From the NCBI GenBank assembly GCA_910585905.1, contig CAJUID010000002.1:62001-126000 (forward strand): 64,000 nucleotides of DNA, read 5' to 3'. The DNA comes from an uncultured Lachnospiraceae bacterium (GTDB lineage: Bacteria > Bacillota > Clostridia > Lachnospirales > Lachnospiraceae). Positions 44,501 to 53,811 of this stretch are shown here, piece after piece. A program made the translations under genes and the position numbers. The notes under the pieces are model-generated. The model saw nothing but the letters and a program-made list of their open reading frames with translations. It was not told where the DNA came from and made no database searches. The number at the start of each line of letters is the position of its first letter. Position 1 is the stretch's first letter.

Positions 44501-45175
44501 CTATAGTAAGCATTCTGCATTTGTCCCATAAAAAATCCCCTCTTTTCCGGCAAGCATTTCACATAATTTTTCCATTCGGTCCCAATTCTGGTTCACCTCA
44601 AGTTCATAGCTGTGGCCCCAAATATAAAATAGCATTGGATTTGCAGCGTTTGCCGGCCTCTGCAAAAATTCTTCAGCCAATTCAAATAGCCTCTCATCAT
44701 CATGATGGCAAGTTGCCTCTAGATGCATAGGGTCCCTTGGCAGTTCAAAATTATGGGTAACCCCAACTGTCCTGGCGTAGTGGATGCCAATTGTAGTCAA
44801 GTATCTTGTGGCTTCCTCTGTCACTACTCCATACGCATATGCCATGCCCACAGGATATTTTCCATAAAGGCGCTCAATATTTTTGGCATCCGTCAAAAAT
44901 TCTTGCTCCAGCTCTTTTTCGGAAAGTTGGTCTGGTGCAGTGTGCATTAGACCATGTACCGCAATCTCATGTCCTTTGTATAGCTTTTCAAGCCCCTCCT
45001 GCGGCATACGGTGAATGCGCACGCCATTGATGTCAAAGAAGCTGTCAGGAGTTTGAATGCCAGTGTTTAAATTAAAAGTACATTTCATATGATAATAGTT
45101 AAACATCTCCACCAAACGCCGATCCTGCTCAATTCCATCATCGTAACTAAAAGTCACTGCTTTGCTATAATTCAT
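44501..45175 (-). CDS. Polysaccharide deacetylase (NodB-like)
   Basis: A 224-residue protein with the NodB start VTFSYDDGIEQDRRLVEMF (catalytic base Asp and metal Asp), the metal His pair in HEIAVHGLMHTAPDQ, and a C-terminal FYIWGHSYELE carrying the catalytic His region. It removes N- or O-acetyl groups from a sugar polymer or a small sugar. There is no signal peptide, so it is probably cytoplasmic and may act on a soluble sugar rather than on the wall. It is encoded just upstream of the antiporter on the same strand (60-base gap). Confidence 0.85.
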   Translation of the reverse strand: MNYSKAVTFSYDDGIEQDRRLVEMFNYYHMKCTFNLNTGIQTPDSFFDINGVRIHRMPQEGLEKLYKGHEIAVHGLMHTAPDQLSEKELEQEFLTDAKNIERLYGKYPVGMAYAYGVVTEEATRYLTTIGIHYARTVGVTHNFELPRDPMHLEATCHHDDERLFELAEEFLQRPANAANPMLFYIWGHSYELEVNQNWDRMEKLCEMLAGKEGIFYGTNAECLL

Positions 45176-45219
45176 ATGTAGTCTCCTATAATATGTGATT
45201 TTACCCTTTCATATAAGGC

Positions 45220-45263
45220 AAAAAGACTGTATTCCCACATACAGTTGATGTGAAAATACAGTC
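45220..45263 (-). terminator. Intrinsic terminator after pgi
   Basis: On the minus strand GACTGTATTTTCACAT (45263-45248) pairs with ATGTGGGAATACAGTC (45240-45225), followed by TTTTT. Confidence 0.85.
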
Positions 45264-45286
45264 CAGATTAAGTGATACAACAACTT

Positions 45287-46636
45287 TTACAGTCTCTTCA
45301 TAAGCTCTTCTCTCTGAGCCTCAAATCCTGGCTTTCCAAGAAGTGCAAACATATTCTTCTTGTAGCTTTCTACACCCGGCTGGTTAAATGGATTTACGCC
45401 AAGGATATAACCGCTCACGCCACATGCAAACTCAAAGAAGTAGAATAGCTGTCCCAGATAGAACTCATTCTGCTCTGGCACTTTTATCGTAAGGTTTGGA
45501 ACATTGCCGTCTGTATGGGCAAGCTGGGTTCCCTTCATAGCGCTCTTATTGATAAAATCAAGAGTCTTTCCGGTTAAATAATTCAGGCCATCAAGATCTA
45601 CTGGCTCTTCCTCAAGAGTAATATCCAGAGATGGGCTTTCTAATTCCATAACAGTTTCAAACATAATACGGCTTCCGTCCTGAATAAACTGTCCCATAGA
45701 ATGCAAATCTGTTGTTAAATCAACGGATGCTGGGAAAAGTCCTTTCTGATCCTTACCCTCGCTCTCACCATAGAGCTGTTTCCACCACTCTGAAACATAG
45801 TGGAGTGCTGGTTCATAGTTACAGAGAATTTCAACAGATTTTCCCTTACGCAGAAGAATATTACGGATAGCAGCATATTTCAAAGGCTCATTCTCTGCAA
45901 AATCTTTGTTCAGGCACATTTCGCGCATGGAAGCAGCACCTTCCATAAGCTTGGCAATATCAGCGCCGCTCACTGCGATTGGAAGGAGTCCTACAGCAGT
46001 TAATACAGAGAAACGTCCACCAACGTCATCCGGTACAACAAATGCCTCATAACCTTCTTCTGTAGCAAGATTCTTTAATGCCCCTCTTGCCTTATCTGTT
46101 GTGGCGTAAATTCTCTTTGCAGCACCTTCCTTGCCATACTTTTTCTCGAGCATTCCCTTGAAAATACGGAATGCTACGGCAGGTTCTGTTGTTGTTCCAG
46201 ACTTACTGATTATATTTACAGAAAAGTCTCTGTCCCCAATTACTTCAACTAACTGCTTCAGATAAGTTCCACTTAGATTGTTTCCACAATAATAAATTTC
46301 AGGAGTCTTACGGATTTCTTTTGAAACGCTATTATAGAATCCGTGTCTTAAGAATTCAATTGCTGCCCTTGCACCGAGATAAGATCCGCCAATACCGATT
46401 ACCAGCAGTACTTCCGAATCTGACTGAATTCTCTTTGCAGCTTCTTGTATTCGTGCAAATTCCTCTTTGTCATAATCTACCGGAAGGTCAATCCAGCCCA
46501 AGAAATCATTTCCGGCCCCGTTCTTAGAAACCAAAACTTCTTTTGCGTCCTCTGCAATTTTCTGCATGGATTTCACTTCATCCTCAGAGATTACATTACT
46601 TGCCAACGCATAATCAAATTTTACCTGACTAGCCAT
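45287..46636 (-). CDS. pgi: Glucose-6-phosphate isomerase
   Basis: Interconverts glucose-6-phosphate and fructose-6-phosphate in glycolysis and gluconeogenesis, in the cytoplasm. Recognised by VIGIGGSYLGARAAIEFL, the phosphate-binding loop IISKSGTTTEPAVAFRI, the conserved DDVGGRFSVLTAVGLLP signature, the catalytic Glu in GQFIQDGSRIMFET region and C-terminal GVNPFNQPGVESYKKNMF. The 449-residue length is typical for the Firmicutes form. The ATG has GGAGG upstream; a sigma-A promoter lies about 50 bases before it and a terminator after it, so pgi is monocistronic. Confidence 0.97.
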   Translation of the reverse strand: MASQVKFDYALASNVISEDEVKSMQKIAEDAKEVLVSKNGAGNDFLGWIDLPVDYDKEEFARIQEAAKRIQSDSEVLLVIGIGGSYLGARAAIEFLRHGFYNSVSKEIRKTPEIYYCGNNLSGTYLKQLVEVIGDRDFSVNIISKSGTTTEPAVAFRIFKGMLEKKYGKEGAAKRIYATTDKARGALKNLATEEGYEAFVVPDDVGGRFSVLTAVGLLPIAVSGADIAKLMEGAASMREMCLNKDFAENEPLKYAAIRNILLRKGKSVEILCNYEPALHYVSEWWKQLYGESEGKDQKGLFPASVDLTTDLHSMGQFIQDGSRIMFETVMELESPSLDITLEEEPVDLDGLNYLTGKTLDFINKSAMKGTQLAHTDGNVPNLTIKVPEQNEFYLGQLFYFFEFACGVSGYILGVNPFNQPGVESYKKNMFALLGKPGFEAQREELMKRL

Positions 46637-46683
46637 ACATCCTCCATTCCGCCGCTGCCTGCGGCAAGTATTTATTTTATTCC

Positions 46684-46712
46684 ATTCTAAACAATTCCTG
46701 TCCCCAAGTCAA
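46684..46712 (-). promoter_or_regulatory. Promoter of pgi
   Basis: On the minus strand TTGACT (46712-46707), 17 bases, TAGAAT (46689-46684). Confidence 0.65.
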
Positions 46713-46764
46713 GAAAAGAAAATGTATGAGCCACAGAACAAGACAACAAAAAATAGCAGGAAAA

Positions 46765-48120
46765 TTATACCCTCTCCTGTTCGAGATTGCCAAACTTTGT
46801 AAGATTGGACAGCCAAGCCAGTTTCACCTTTCCAGTTGGCCCGCTTCGCTGCTTGGCGATAATAATTTCTGCTACACCCTTGTCTTCCGTATCTGGATTA
46901 TAGTATTCATCTCGATATAAAAACATGACGATGTCCGCATCTTGCTCAATCGCTCCAGACTCGCGCAAATCTGAAAGCATTGGGCGTTTATCTGGACGCT
47001 GCTCCACAGCACGGGAAAGCTGCGACAAAGCAATTACTGGTATGTTCAGTTCTCTTGCCATTACCTTTAAGGCACGTGAGATATCTGAGATTTCCTGCTG
47101 CCTGCTATCGCCTCTGCGTTTACCGGAGCCGCTCATTAACTGTAGGTAATCAATTATAATCAAATCTAATCCCTTGCTAAGTTTTAATTTCCGGCATTTA
47201 GAGCGGATTTCTGATGCCGTTATACCCGATGTATCATCAATTACCAGGCTTGTATTTCCGATGCGGCGCACGCTGTCAACCAGCTTTACCCACTCTTCAT
47301 CTTCCAGATTTCCGGTACGGATCTTTTGGGAATCTACTTTAGAATTCATAGCAAGCATTCTTTTGACAAGCTGCTCCTTGCTCATTTCCAAGCTAAACAT
47401 AGCAATCGTATGTGAACCATGCAGTGCAATATACTCAATTAAATTTAGCACAAGCGCTGTTTTTCCCATAGCTGGGCGGGCGGCGAGCAGAATTAAATCC
47501 GATTTCTGCAATCCGGCTGTCTTAAAATCCAAATCGCGGAATCCTGTTTCAAGCCCGGTAATATGGCCTTCTTGCTTAGCTGCCTGTGAGATTTCATCCA
47601 AAGTGCGAAGTACCACCTGGCTAATCGGCTCAAATTCATTGACAGAACGCTGCTGCAATACATCAAACATATCTTTTTCAGCGCGGTCAAGAACGTCCTC
47701 TAAAGGCTGATTATCCATATAACAGATACCAGCTATCTTTTCGGATGCATGGATCAGCCTGCGCAGCACCGCCTTTTCATGAACAATATCTGCATAATGT
47801 TTGATATTTGCTGATGTCGGTACACTCAAAGTAAGTTCTGCCAGGTATTCTGTACTGGAAAGCTCAGGTGAAGTTTCCATCTCCTTTAGTTTGTTCTTTA
47901 AAGTAACTAAATCAATAGCAACCCCAGCATGGTATAAATCAGTCAATGCCAAAAAAAGCTGTCCATACTGCCCCTGGTAGAAATCGTCCGCTGTAAGGAT
48001 TTCCGAGCTAGTTAGTATTGCCTCCTTATCCATAATCATGGAGCCGATGACGGCGCGCTCTGCCTCGGTGCTGTGGGGCGGTATTCTTTTAATTAAAGCT
48101 TCATCCATGGTAATCCCCAT
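46765..48120 (-). CDS. dnaB: Replicative DNA helicase DnaB
   Basis: The hexameric helicase that opens the replication fork (called DnaC in Bacillus). The N-terminal DnaB domain (PPHSTEAERAVIGSMIMD) precedes the RecA-like motor with Walker A AARPAMGKTALVLNL, the LIIIDYLQLMSG Walker B, ALSQLSRAVEQRPDKRPMLSDLRESGAIEQDAD and the C-terminal AKQRSGPTGKVKL. No intein is present at the usual sites. Start: the first ATG (48120) is close to the rplI stop; a second ATG at 48108 lies six bases after GGGG and may be the true start. It ends the gdpP-rplI-dnaB operon, with two bases between rplI and this frame. Confidence 0.97.
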   Translation of the reverse strand: MGITMDEALIKRIPPHSTEAERAVIGSMIMDKEAILTSSEILTADDFYQGQYGQLFLALTDLYHAGVAIDLVTLKNKLKEMETSPELSSTEYLAELTLSVPTSANIKHYADIVHEKAVLRRLIHASEKIAGICYMDNQPLEDVLDRAEKDMFDVLQQRSVNEFEPISQVVLRTLDEISQAAKQEGHITGLETGFRDLDFKTAGLQKSDLILLAARPAMGKTALVLNLIEYIALHGSHTIAMFSLEMSKEQLVKRMLAMNSKVDSQKIRTGNLEDEEWVKLVDSVRRIGNTSLVIDDTSGITASEIRSKCRKLKLSKGLDLIIIDYLQLMSGSGKRRGDSRQQEISDISRALKVMARELNIPVIALSQLSRAVEQRPDKRPMLSDLRESGAIEQDADIVMFLYRDEYYNPDTEDKGVAEIIIAKQRSGPTGKVKLAWLSNLTKFGNLEQERV

Positions 48121-48122
48121 TT

Positions 48123-48569
48123 CTATGCTTCTTTTACAATAACCTTAAGTTCTCCTGTCACCTTTGGGTGCAGTTTGATTGGCATAGTAAAAATGCCAGG
48201 GCTTTTAATCGGCACATCAAGAACCATTTTCTTTTTATCTAACTCATAACCAAGCTGCTCCTTTGCAGCAGCGGCAAGCTCTTTGGTAGAAACCGAACCA
48301 AAGCTCCGACCGCCAGAACCAGTCTTGATTGAAACTGTGATAGATTTCTCTTTTAGCTCCTCCGCAAATGCTTTTGCCTCCTCAAGTTTTTCCCTGGCTA
48401 TTTTTTCCTCATGCTGTTTCTGCAGCTTTAGGTCATTTTTATTTTTTGCAGTTGCTTCTACGCCCATTTTTTTCTTTAATAAAAAATTCCTTGCATATCC
48501 TTCACTGACATTGACTAGTTCCCCTTTTTTCCCAAGTGACTTTACATCTTCTAATAATATAACTTCCAT
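48123..48569 (-). CDS. rplI: 50S ribosomal protein L9
   Basis: L9 binds 23S rRNA domain V at the L1 stalk base and reaches across to the neighbouring ribosome. The start MEVILLEDVKSLGKKGELVNVSEGYARNFLLKK is shown by its typical pieces (LGKKG, VSEGYARN), then the long linker helix rich in Lys and Glu, and the C-terminal domain (KTGSGGRSFGSVSTKEL, IKSPGIFTMPIKLHPKV). 148 residues, normal. It starts one base after gdpP ends, so expression is coupled. Confidence 0.97.
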   Translation of the reverse strand: MEVILLEDVKSLGKKGELVNVSEGYARNFLLKKKMGVEATAKNKNDLKLQKQHEEKIAREKLEEAKAFAEELKEKSITVSIKTGSGGRSFGSVSTKELAAAAKEQLGYELDKKKMVLDVPIKSPGIFTMPIKLHPKVTGELKVIVKEA

Positions 48570-48570
48570 C

Positions 48571-50622
48571 TTATGCCTCCCCTTCTGTAATCATATTGTC
48601 TATTGTTTCCCGGATAATTCCTTTTGCCTCATCTACCGTTACGTCTTTTAGCTGTGCCCCTGCCACATTAATATGGCCGCCGCCGCCCAGACGTTCCATC
48701 ATAACCTGCACGTTTAACTCATCAATTGACCGTGCGCTGATATATATTTTTCCCTTGTATTTCGTCAAGACAAAAGATGCCTTGACACCATTGATATCTA
48801 AGAGTGAATTTGCAATTTTTGCTCCCAATACGGTTGGGCTTTCGATGCCTTCCGAGGAGCTTTCTGCAATCGCATATTCTCCAAGGTAAAGCTCGGTATC
48901 CTGGATGGCTGCCGCTTTAATCTTATATTCCTCTATGTCTTCACGGAATGCCTTGCGAACCCGGACTGCATCTGCGCCATTCCTGCGCAGGTATGCCATC
49001 GCCTCAAATGTCCTAACACCTGTTTTATTAGAAAAGAAATTAGTGTCTACCATAATCCCGGCATACATTGCCTCTGCTTCTGCCGGGTGAAGCCTCAGCC
49101 CATTTCCAATATATTGCGAAATCTCCGCAACCATTTCACTTGCAGAAGAGGCATATGGCTCAATGTAAAACAATACCGCTTTTGTAATGGCATCTCCTGC
49201 CTGCCGATGATGGTCAATCACCACCACGGTCTGCGCCTGCTCGATCAGTTCTGGGCACTCTGTATAGCTTCCTTTGTTTACATCTACTATAACTAAAAGC
49301 GTAGAATCGTCTACTAATTCTTTTGCTTCTTCACTGCCTATGATCATATCATTTTCATATTCCTTTGAATGAAAACGCTCTTTAATTGGTTTTACAGAGG
49401 CAGTTACTTCATTTAGGACAATATGTGCTTTTCTGTTGAGTGTTTTTGCAATGCGGTAAATGCCTACAGAGGCGCCGAAAGAATCCATATCACCAATGGA
49501 ATGCCCCATAACTAATACACGCTCTTTACCCTCGATCAGCTCTTTCAGGACATGCGCCTTGACTCTTGCCTTAACTCGGGTATTTCTTTCAATCTGGACA
49601 CGTTTGCCGCCAAAAAATTGTTCACTATCGCCATCTTTAATTACCGCCTGGTCCCCACCGCGTCCCAGCGCCAGGTCCATTGCAGCTCTCGCCCACTCAT
49701 AGCGCTCCATATAGGAACCTTTGCCTACGCCGATACCGATACTAATAGTAGCAGATTGGTCATTTCCCAGATTAATATTGCGGATTTCTTCTAGAATCGA
49801 AAAACGGTTTGCAGTTAAACCTTCTAGATGCTTTTGCTTAAAGGCAAAAAAGAACTTATCCTTTTCGAGTTTTTTAGAAATGGCATCAATTCCCTGCATA
49901 TATTTATTTACCTTGCGGTCAATCAGGGCAACGGTCAGGGACTGCCTAACCTCATCAATGCTTTCTATCAACTCTTCATAGTTGTCAATATAGAGAAGGC
50001 CGACTACTAAATTTTCCGCATCCCGCACTTTCTCCAGATTAATAACTTCCGTCTCTTCATACATACACATAGCAATAATTCGTTTATTCTCAATAATCTG
50101 ATCAAAGTGCAGTGTTTCGTCAGAGTTTGCCACACTGTCATTGACCACCAGATTCAGGACGCAACGGTAGTATCGCTCCTGTGCCTGCACATGGATTTCC
50201 CTTCCCTCTGGAGTTTTGGGAAGCTTGCCATATGTGATTTCTGGAAAGACATTATTAATCCCTTTTCTGGCTGCTTTTTTATTCACAATTACTTCTAAGA
50301 ATTTATCATTGCCCCACAAAAGCTGTCCTTCTTCATTTAAAACACAATATGGGATATCCATTTCCTTTATAATGCTAACTTGCATCTGCCCATAATTTGA
50401 TGCAAAATTTATTAAGTCCCTGCGGATTTTTCTGCGGCTGCCAAAATATATGAAACTGGAAGCCATAATATATATTAGAAAATAAACCCCACAGAGATAC
50501 CCCGCCTTACGGTTCATCAGAAAAACCTGAATACCCATAATTAAAAAGAGAATACTTAGAAAAAGAGGAATCCCTAGATAGGCCCTCATAAATCCCTTTA
50601 ACTTTAATCCCCGTTTCATCAT
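48571..50622 (-). CDS. gdpP: GdpP, cyclic-di-AMP phosphodiesterase
   Basis: Breaks down cyclic-di-AMP, the second messenger of potassium, osmotic and wall control in Firmicutes. Two membrane helices (about residues 8-55), a PAS-like domain (about 75-170), a degenerate GGDEF domain (about 170-300; ISIGIGVGKGSYMERY in place of an active GGDEF loop), and the DHH/DHHA1 part: MGHSIGDMDSFGAS, VVDVNK, VVVIDHHRQAGD, and C-terminal GGGGHINVAGAQLKD. Start: ATG at 50622 after TGGAG; the frame upstream from 50646 is unlikely. It heads the operon with rplI and dnaB. Confidence 0.96.
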   Translation of the reverse strand: MMKRGLKLKGFMRAYLGIPLFLSILFLIMGIQVFLMNRKAGYLCGVYFLIYIMASSFIYFGSRRKIRRDLINFASNYGQMQVSIIKEMDIPYCVLNEEGQLLWGNDKFLEVIVNKKAARKGINNVFPEITYGKLPKTPEGREIHVQAQERYYRCVLNLVVNDSVANSDETLHFDQIIENKRIIAMCMYEETEVINLEKVRDAENLVVGLLYIDNYEELIESIDEVRQSLTVALIDRKVNKYMQGIDAISKKLEKDKFFFAFKQKHLEGLTANRFSILEEIRNINLGNDQSATISIGIGVGKGSYMERYEWARAAMDLALGRGGDQAVIKDGDSEQFFGGKRVQIERNTRVKARVKAHVLKELIEGKERVLVMGHSIGDMDSFGASVGIYRIAKTLNRKAHIVLNEVTASVKPIKERFHSKEYENDMIIGSEEAKELVDDSTLLVIVDVNKGSYTECPELIEQAQTVVVIDHHRQAGDAITKAVLFYIEPYASSASEMVAEISQYIGNGLRLHPAEAEAMYAGIMVDTNFFSNKTGVRTFEAMAYLRRNGADAVRVRKAFREDIEEYKIKAAAIQDTELYLGEYAIAESSSEGIESPTVLGAKIANSLLDINGVKASFVLTKYKGKIYISARSIDELNVQVMMERLGGGGHINVAGAQLKDVTVDEAKGIIRETIDNMITEGEA

Positions 50623-50664
50623 GTTAATCTCCAATCCCTTATGCACAATACCGCTAATCCTATC

Positions 50665-50693
50665 ATTATATCATCTATTGGTATCAGCGTCAA
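50665..50693 (-). promoter_or_regulatory. Promoter of the gdpP-rplI-dnaB operon
   Basis: On the minus strand TTGACG (50693-50688), 17 bases, perfect TATAAT (50670-50665). The -35 and spacer lie within the last codons of the upstream methyltransferase gene (stop at 50671). Confidence 0.8.
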
Positions 50694-51549
50694 ACCACCA
50701 GCGTCCAGAGGCGCCACATGGCAGGATCAGTCCATTTTCTGATACTGGAAGCCCGATTTCCTGTGCTTCTGTCTGGCCGCCAAATTTTGGTACAAGCTCC
50801 GTTTGTATCATGTAGGCCAGTACTGCGGGTTGCAAGCCGGTGGTGTAAGAATTAATCAGAAAAAACAATGGTTCAGGAGACAAAATCTGTGTGCAAAGTC
50901 TTATAAACGGATGTATTTTCTCCTCTATTTTCCAAATTTCTCCTTTTGGTCCCCTTCCATAAGAAGGCGGATCCATAATAATAGCATCATACTGGCTGCC
51001 GCGGCGAATCTCCCTCTCCACAAATTTCACACAGTCATCTACCAGCCAGCGGATTGGGGCATCTTTCAATCCAGATGCTGCAGCATTCTCTTTTGCCCAT
51101 CCGACCATCCCCTTAGATGCATCCACATGTGTTACACTGGCGCCTGCAGCTGCAGCTGCCAATGTTGCTCCACCTGTATACGCAAACAGATTTAATACTT
51201 TAATTGGCCGTCCTGCATTCTGAATCTTTTCACTAAACCATTCCCAGTTGACTGCCTGTTCTGGGAAGAGCCCTGTATGTTTAAACTGAAATGGCTGTAA
51301 ATGGAAAACAAGCGACTTATAACGGATGTTCCATCTGTCCGGCAGGTCAAAAAATTCCCATTCTCCGCCTCCTTTACTGCTCCGATGGTAATGTCCGTTT
51401 CTGTTTTTCCAACCCTTGTTCCTTTTTGGTGTCTCCCATATTACTTGGGGGTCTGGGCGTACCAGTATATATTTGCCCCATCTCTCCAGCTTTTCCCCAG
51501 CTGAAGTATCTATTACCTCATAATCCTTCCATTGATTGGCAACCCACAT
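50671..51549 (-). CDS. Class I SAM-dependent methyltransferase, RlmK/RlmI-like
   Basis: A 292-residue protein with an AdoMet-binding Rossmann core: LNLFAYTGGATLAAAAAGASVTHVD (motif I and II; shown in parts as FAYTGGATLAAAAAG), DDCVKFVE, and the catalytic-loop motif DAIIMDPPSYGRGPKG. This pattern is that of the RlmI/RlmK rRNA methyltransferase group, here without an N-terminal PUA domain. The substrate is probably RNA but is not proven by the sequence. The gene lies upstream of gdpP on the same strand, and gdpP has its own promoter within its 3' end. Confidence 0.82.
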   Translation of the reverse strand: MWVANQWKDYEVIDTSAGEKLERWGKYILVRPDPQVIWETPKRNKGWKNRNGHYHRSSKGGGEWEFFDLPDRWNIRYKSLVFHLQPFQFKHTGLFPEQAVNWEWFSEKIQNAGRPIKVLNLFAYTGGATLAAAAAGASVTHVDASKGMVGWAKENAAASGLKDAPIRWLVDDCVKFVEREIRRGSQYDAIIMDPPSYGRGPKGEIWKIEEKIHPFIRLCTQILSPEPLFFLINSYTTGLQPAVLAYMIQTELVPKFGGQTEAQEIGLPVSENGLILPCGASGRWWFDADTNR

Positions 51550-51739
51550 ATTTTCTCATCCTTTCTGTCTTAACCTCAAAAAACGTTACTGTTCACTACG
51601 TGCCCAGTAACACAGTGCTTTTAGTACAAAATACATACATTTTGAAAAATATACTATGCATCAATTGACGCTGCATATGGACTAATGTCATTTATTATAG
51701 CTGACTCATTCTGCAGGTGCAACTAATTCAATACTTTTC

Positions 51740-51767
51740 TTGACCTTTTTGTCAAATTTAGTATACT
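51740..51767 (+). promoter_or_regulatory. Promoter of the zinc-ribbon/TPM operon
   Basis: TTGACC (51740-51745), 16 bases, TATACT (51762-51767). The -35 overlaps a small dyad TTGAC-n5-GTCAA. Confidence 0.55.
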
Positions 51768-51830
51768 AATTAATGAGTGTGTTTAAAAATCTATTCTCAC
51801 AAACTGCATAGACAGGAAGGAAAAAAGGAA

Positions 51831-52880
51831 ATGATTATTGATTATAAATGCCCTAATTGTGCCGCAAATATGGTATTTGACAGCACAACCGGAACACTCC
51901 ACTGTGGAAGTTGCGATTATAAAGAGGAAATTGAAGGTTATCGTAAGGATTACGAGACGTTCGACTCAAAGTACCATACCGCTACATTTGGGGATGAAGA
52001 GGCACGTCAGTATCTGTGCAAAAGCTGTGGCGCAATCCTGGTGACCGACAATCACACTGCTGCAACAATCTGCAGTTTTTGCGGTTCGCCTATGATTCTG
52101 GGAGATAGGATTTCCGGCGATTATGCGCCGACGAAAGTGATACCATTTTCTATCTCAAAAGATGAGGCAACGAAAACATTTAAAAAATGGTGCAGAAAGC
52201 TTAAGTTTTCGCCAAAAGAGTTTACAAAAGCAAATAAAGTCAAAGAAGTTGTTGGCATGTATGTCCCTTTCTGGCTCTATGACCTGCGAGGGCAGGGGGA
52301 AGCAAAGTTCCATTGTACCAGAACCCATATCTATGACAGTGGTGATGAGACAATAACAGAAACCAGGCATTTTGATGTATATCGGCAGGTTGATCTGACA
52401 CTGAAAGATATCCCGGCGGATGCCTCTGAGAAAATGGCAGATAAGCTTATGGATGCCTTGGAACCATTTGATTATTCGGGCATTCGTGAGTTTAACACTC
52501 CATATCTTGCAGGATTTCTCTCAGAAAAATATAATTACACAGACAGGGAGATGTTGCCAAGAGTAACAAAGCGCGCAGAAAAATATATGGATGAATATAT
52601 TACATCTACGATTCATGGATATGATACAATGCATTTTGCTGACAGGGATTATCACATAGGGCAGCTTTCCTCAGAATACGCTTTGTTTCCGGTTTGGATG
52701 GTATATTACAGCTATGATGAGGCGGAATATACTTTTGCAATGAATGGACAGACTGGTAAATTGGCTGGCAGTCCGCCGCGCTCGATTCCTAAGATTGCAT
52801 CCTCCATAGGACTTGCAACTGTGCTGTTCTTTCTTCTGTTCCGCATTATCACTGTGCTGTTAGGAGGACCATTATTATGA
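51831..52880 (+). CDS. TFIIB-type zinc-ribbon membrane protein
   Basis: A 349-residue protein with two Cys4 zinc ribbons: CPNC...CGSC (residues of about 6-27) and CKSCGA...CSFCGSP (about 62-86). The central region has conserved aromatic stretches (GMYVPFWLYDLRGQGEAKF) and the C-terminus carries one membrane helix (ATVLFFLLFRIITVLLGG). Similar proteins are common in Clostridia next to TPM-domain genes; their role is not established. ATG at 51831 follows AAAAAAGGAA. Its stop overlaps the start of the TPM gene (ATGA), indicating translational coupling and probably a joint function at the membrane. Confidence 0.75.
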   Translation: MIIDYKCPNCAANMVFDSTTGTLHCGSCDYKEEIEGYRKDYETFDSKYHTATFGDEEARQYLCKSCGAILVTDNHTAATICSFCGSPMILGDRISGDYAPTKVIPFSISKDEATKTFKKWCRKLKFSPKEFTKANKVKEVVGMYVPFWLYDLRGQGEAKFHCTRTHIYDSGDETITETRHFDVYRQVDLTLKDIPADASEKMADKLMDALEPFDYSGIREFNTPYLAGFLSEKYNYTDREMLPRVTKRAEKYMDEYITSTIHGYDTMHFADRDYHIGQLSSEYALFPVWMVYYSYDEAEYTFAMNGQTGKLAGSPPRSIPKIASSIGLATVLFFLLFRIITVLLGGPLL

Positions 52881-53692
52881 TAAATACATATGTATACCCT
52901 GGTAATACAGATAGCCAAAGCAAAAATCGTTCGGTGGCTTCACGGCTTTTGAGGCAAATGTTTTTGCTGGCACTTGTTCTTTTCTTTGTGTTTCTTGGCA
53001 GCCAGAAGGCCGATGCCGCTACAGTGATCACGGATGGAGCGAATATGCTTACGGCAAAGGAGTCAGAACAGATACGCTCCCAGTGTGAATCTATTTTAAC
53101 GCAGTATGATACTTCTATTTATATCGTAACTTCTGATAAGATTGGCAAGCAAGATGATTTTGAAGGATATATGGAAAAGATTGGGAATGCCGATGATGCA
53201 CCAGAAAATATGATACTTTTATTCGTTAGTACAAAAAAGGATGGCCGTGTTTATCAGATTTTTGGGTATGGTAAAGCAGAAGTTTTTATGACGCATGACC
53301 GATGTAATAAAGTGATGGACCGCATGCAGGGGGACTTAAAGGATGGGGAATATTTTTCCGCATTAGAAACATTTTGCAAGGAAACTCGTTCCTATATGGG
53401 CAGGGACCCAAAGTTTGACAGCCTTATTTTCCAGGCATTGCCTCAATTGATAGTCAGCCTGCTTTTGAGTATATTGATTATCTTTCTGATGGTAAGAAGT
53501 TCAACTGGAAGGAATACTACAACAGTCCAGACCTATATTGACCAGAATCATTCTCGTTTATTAGGCCGGATTGACCATTTTACACATATGACGGTGAGCC
53601 GTGTAAAAAAATCACGTGATAGCGACAACAGAGGTGGCAGCAGTGGCGGCGGTGGACGCAGCCACAGCAGCGGTGATTCTCACTCGTTCTAG
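52877..53692 (+). CDS. TPM-domain membrane protein (YgcG/TLP18.3 family)
   Basis: A signal or anchor segment (about residues 24-42), then a TPM domain of about 140 residues (VITDGANMLTAKESEQIRSQ, ENMILLFVSTKKDGRVYQIFGYG), a membrane helix (about 190-210, LIVSLLLSILIIFLMVR) and a Gly/Ser/His-rich tail (GGSSGGGGRSHSSGDSHSF), as in many YgcG-type proteins. TPM proteins are linked with membrane-protein maintenance, but their activity is not well defined. It overlaps the zinc-ribbon gene by four bases and is followed by a terminator. Confidence 0.85.
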   Translation: MINTYVYPGNTDSQSKNRSVASRLLRQMFLLALVLFFVFLGSQKADAATVITDGANMLTAKESEQIRSQCESILTQYDTSIYIVTSDKIGKQDDFEGYMEKIGNADDAPENMILLFVSTKKDGRVYQIFGYGKAEVFMTHDRCNKVMDRMQGDLKDGEYFSALETFCKETRSYMGRDPKFDSLIFQALPQLIVSLLLSILIIFLMVRSSTGRNTTTVQTYIDQNHSRLLGRIDHFTHMTVSRVKKSRDSDNRGGSSGGGGRSHSSGDSHSF

Positions 53693-53712
53693 AGTTAGAT
53701 TAAAAGTACAGA

Positions 53713-53753
53713 AGGGGCATTGCACTAAAAATTTAGTGTAATGCCCCTATTTT
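53713..53753 (+). terminator. Intrinsic terminator after the TPM gene
   Basis: AGGGGCATTGCACTAAA (53713-53729) pairs with TTTAGTGTAATGCCCCT (53732-53748), followed by ATTTT. It can also act on the convergent CotH transcript. Confidence 0.85.
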
Positions 53754-53811
53754 GACTTATTAAGAGACTGCCCGTAACATAGTGGTGTACCAACAAGGAA
53801 CGTTTTTATCT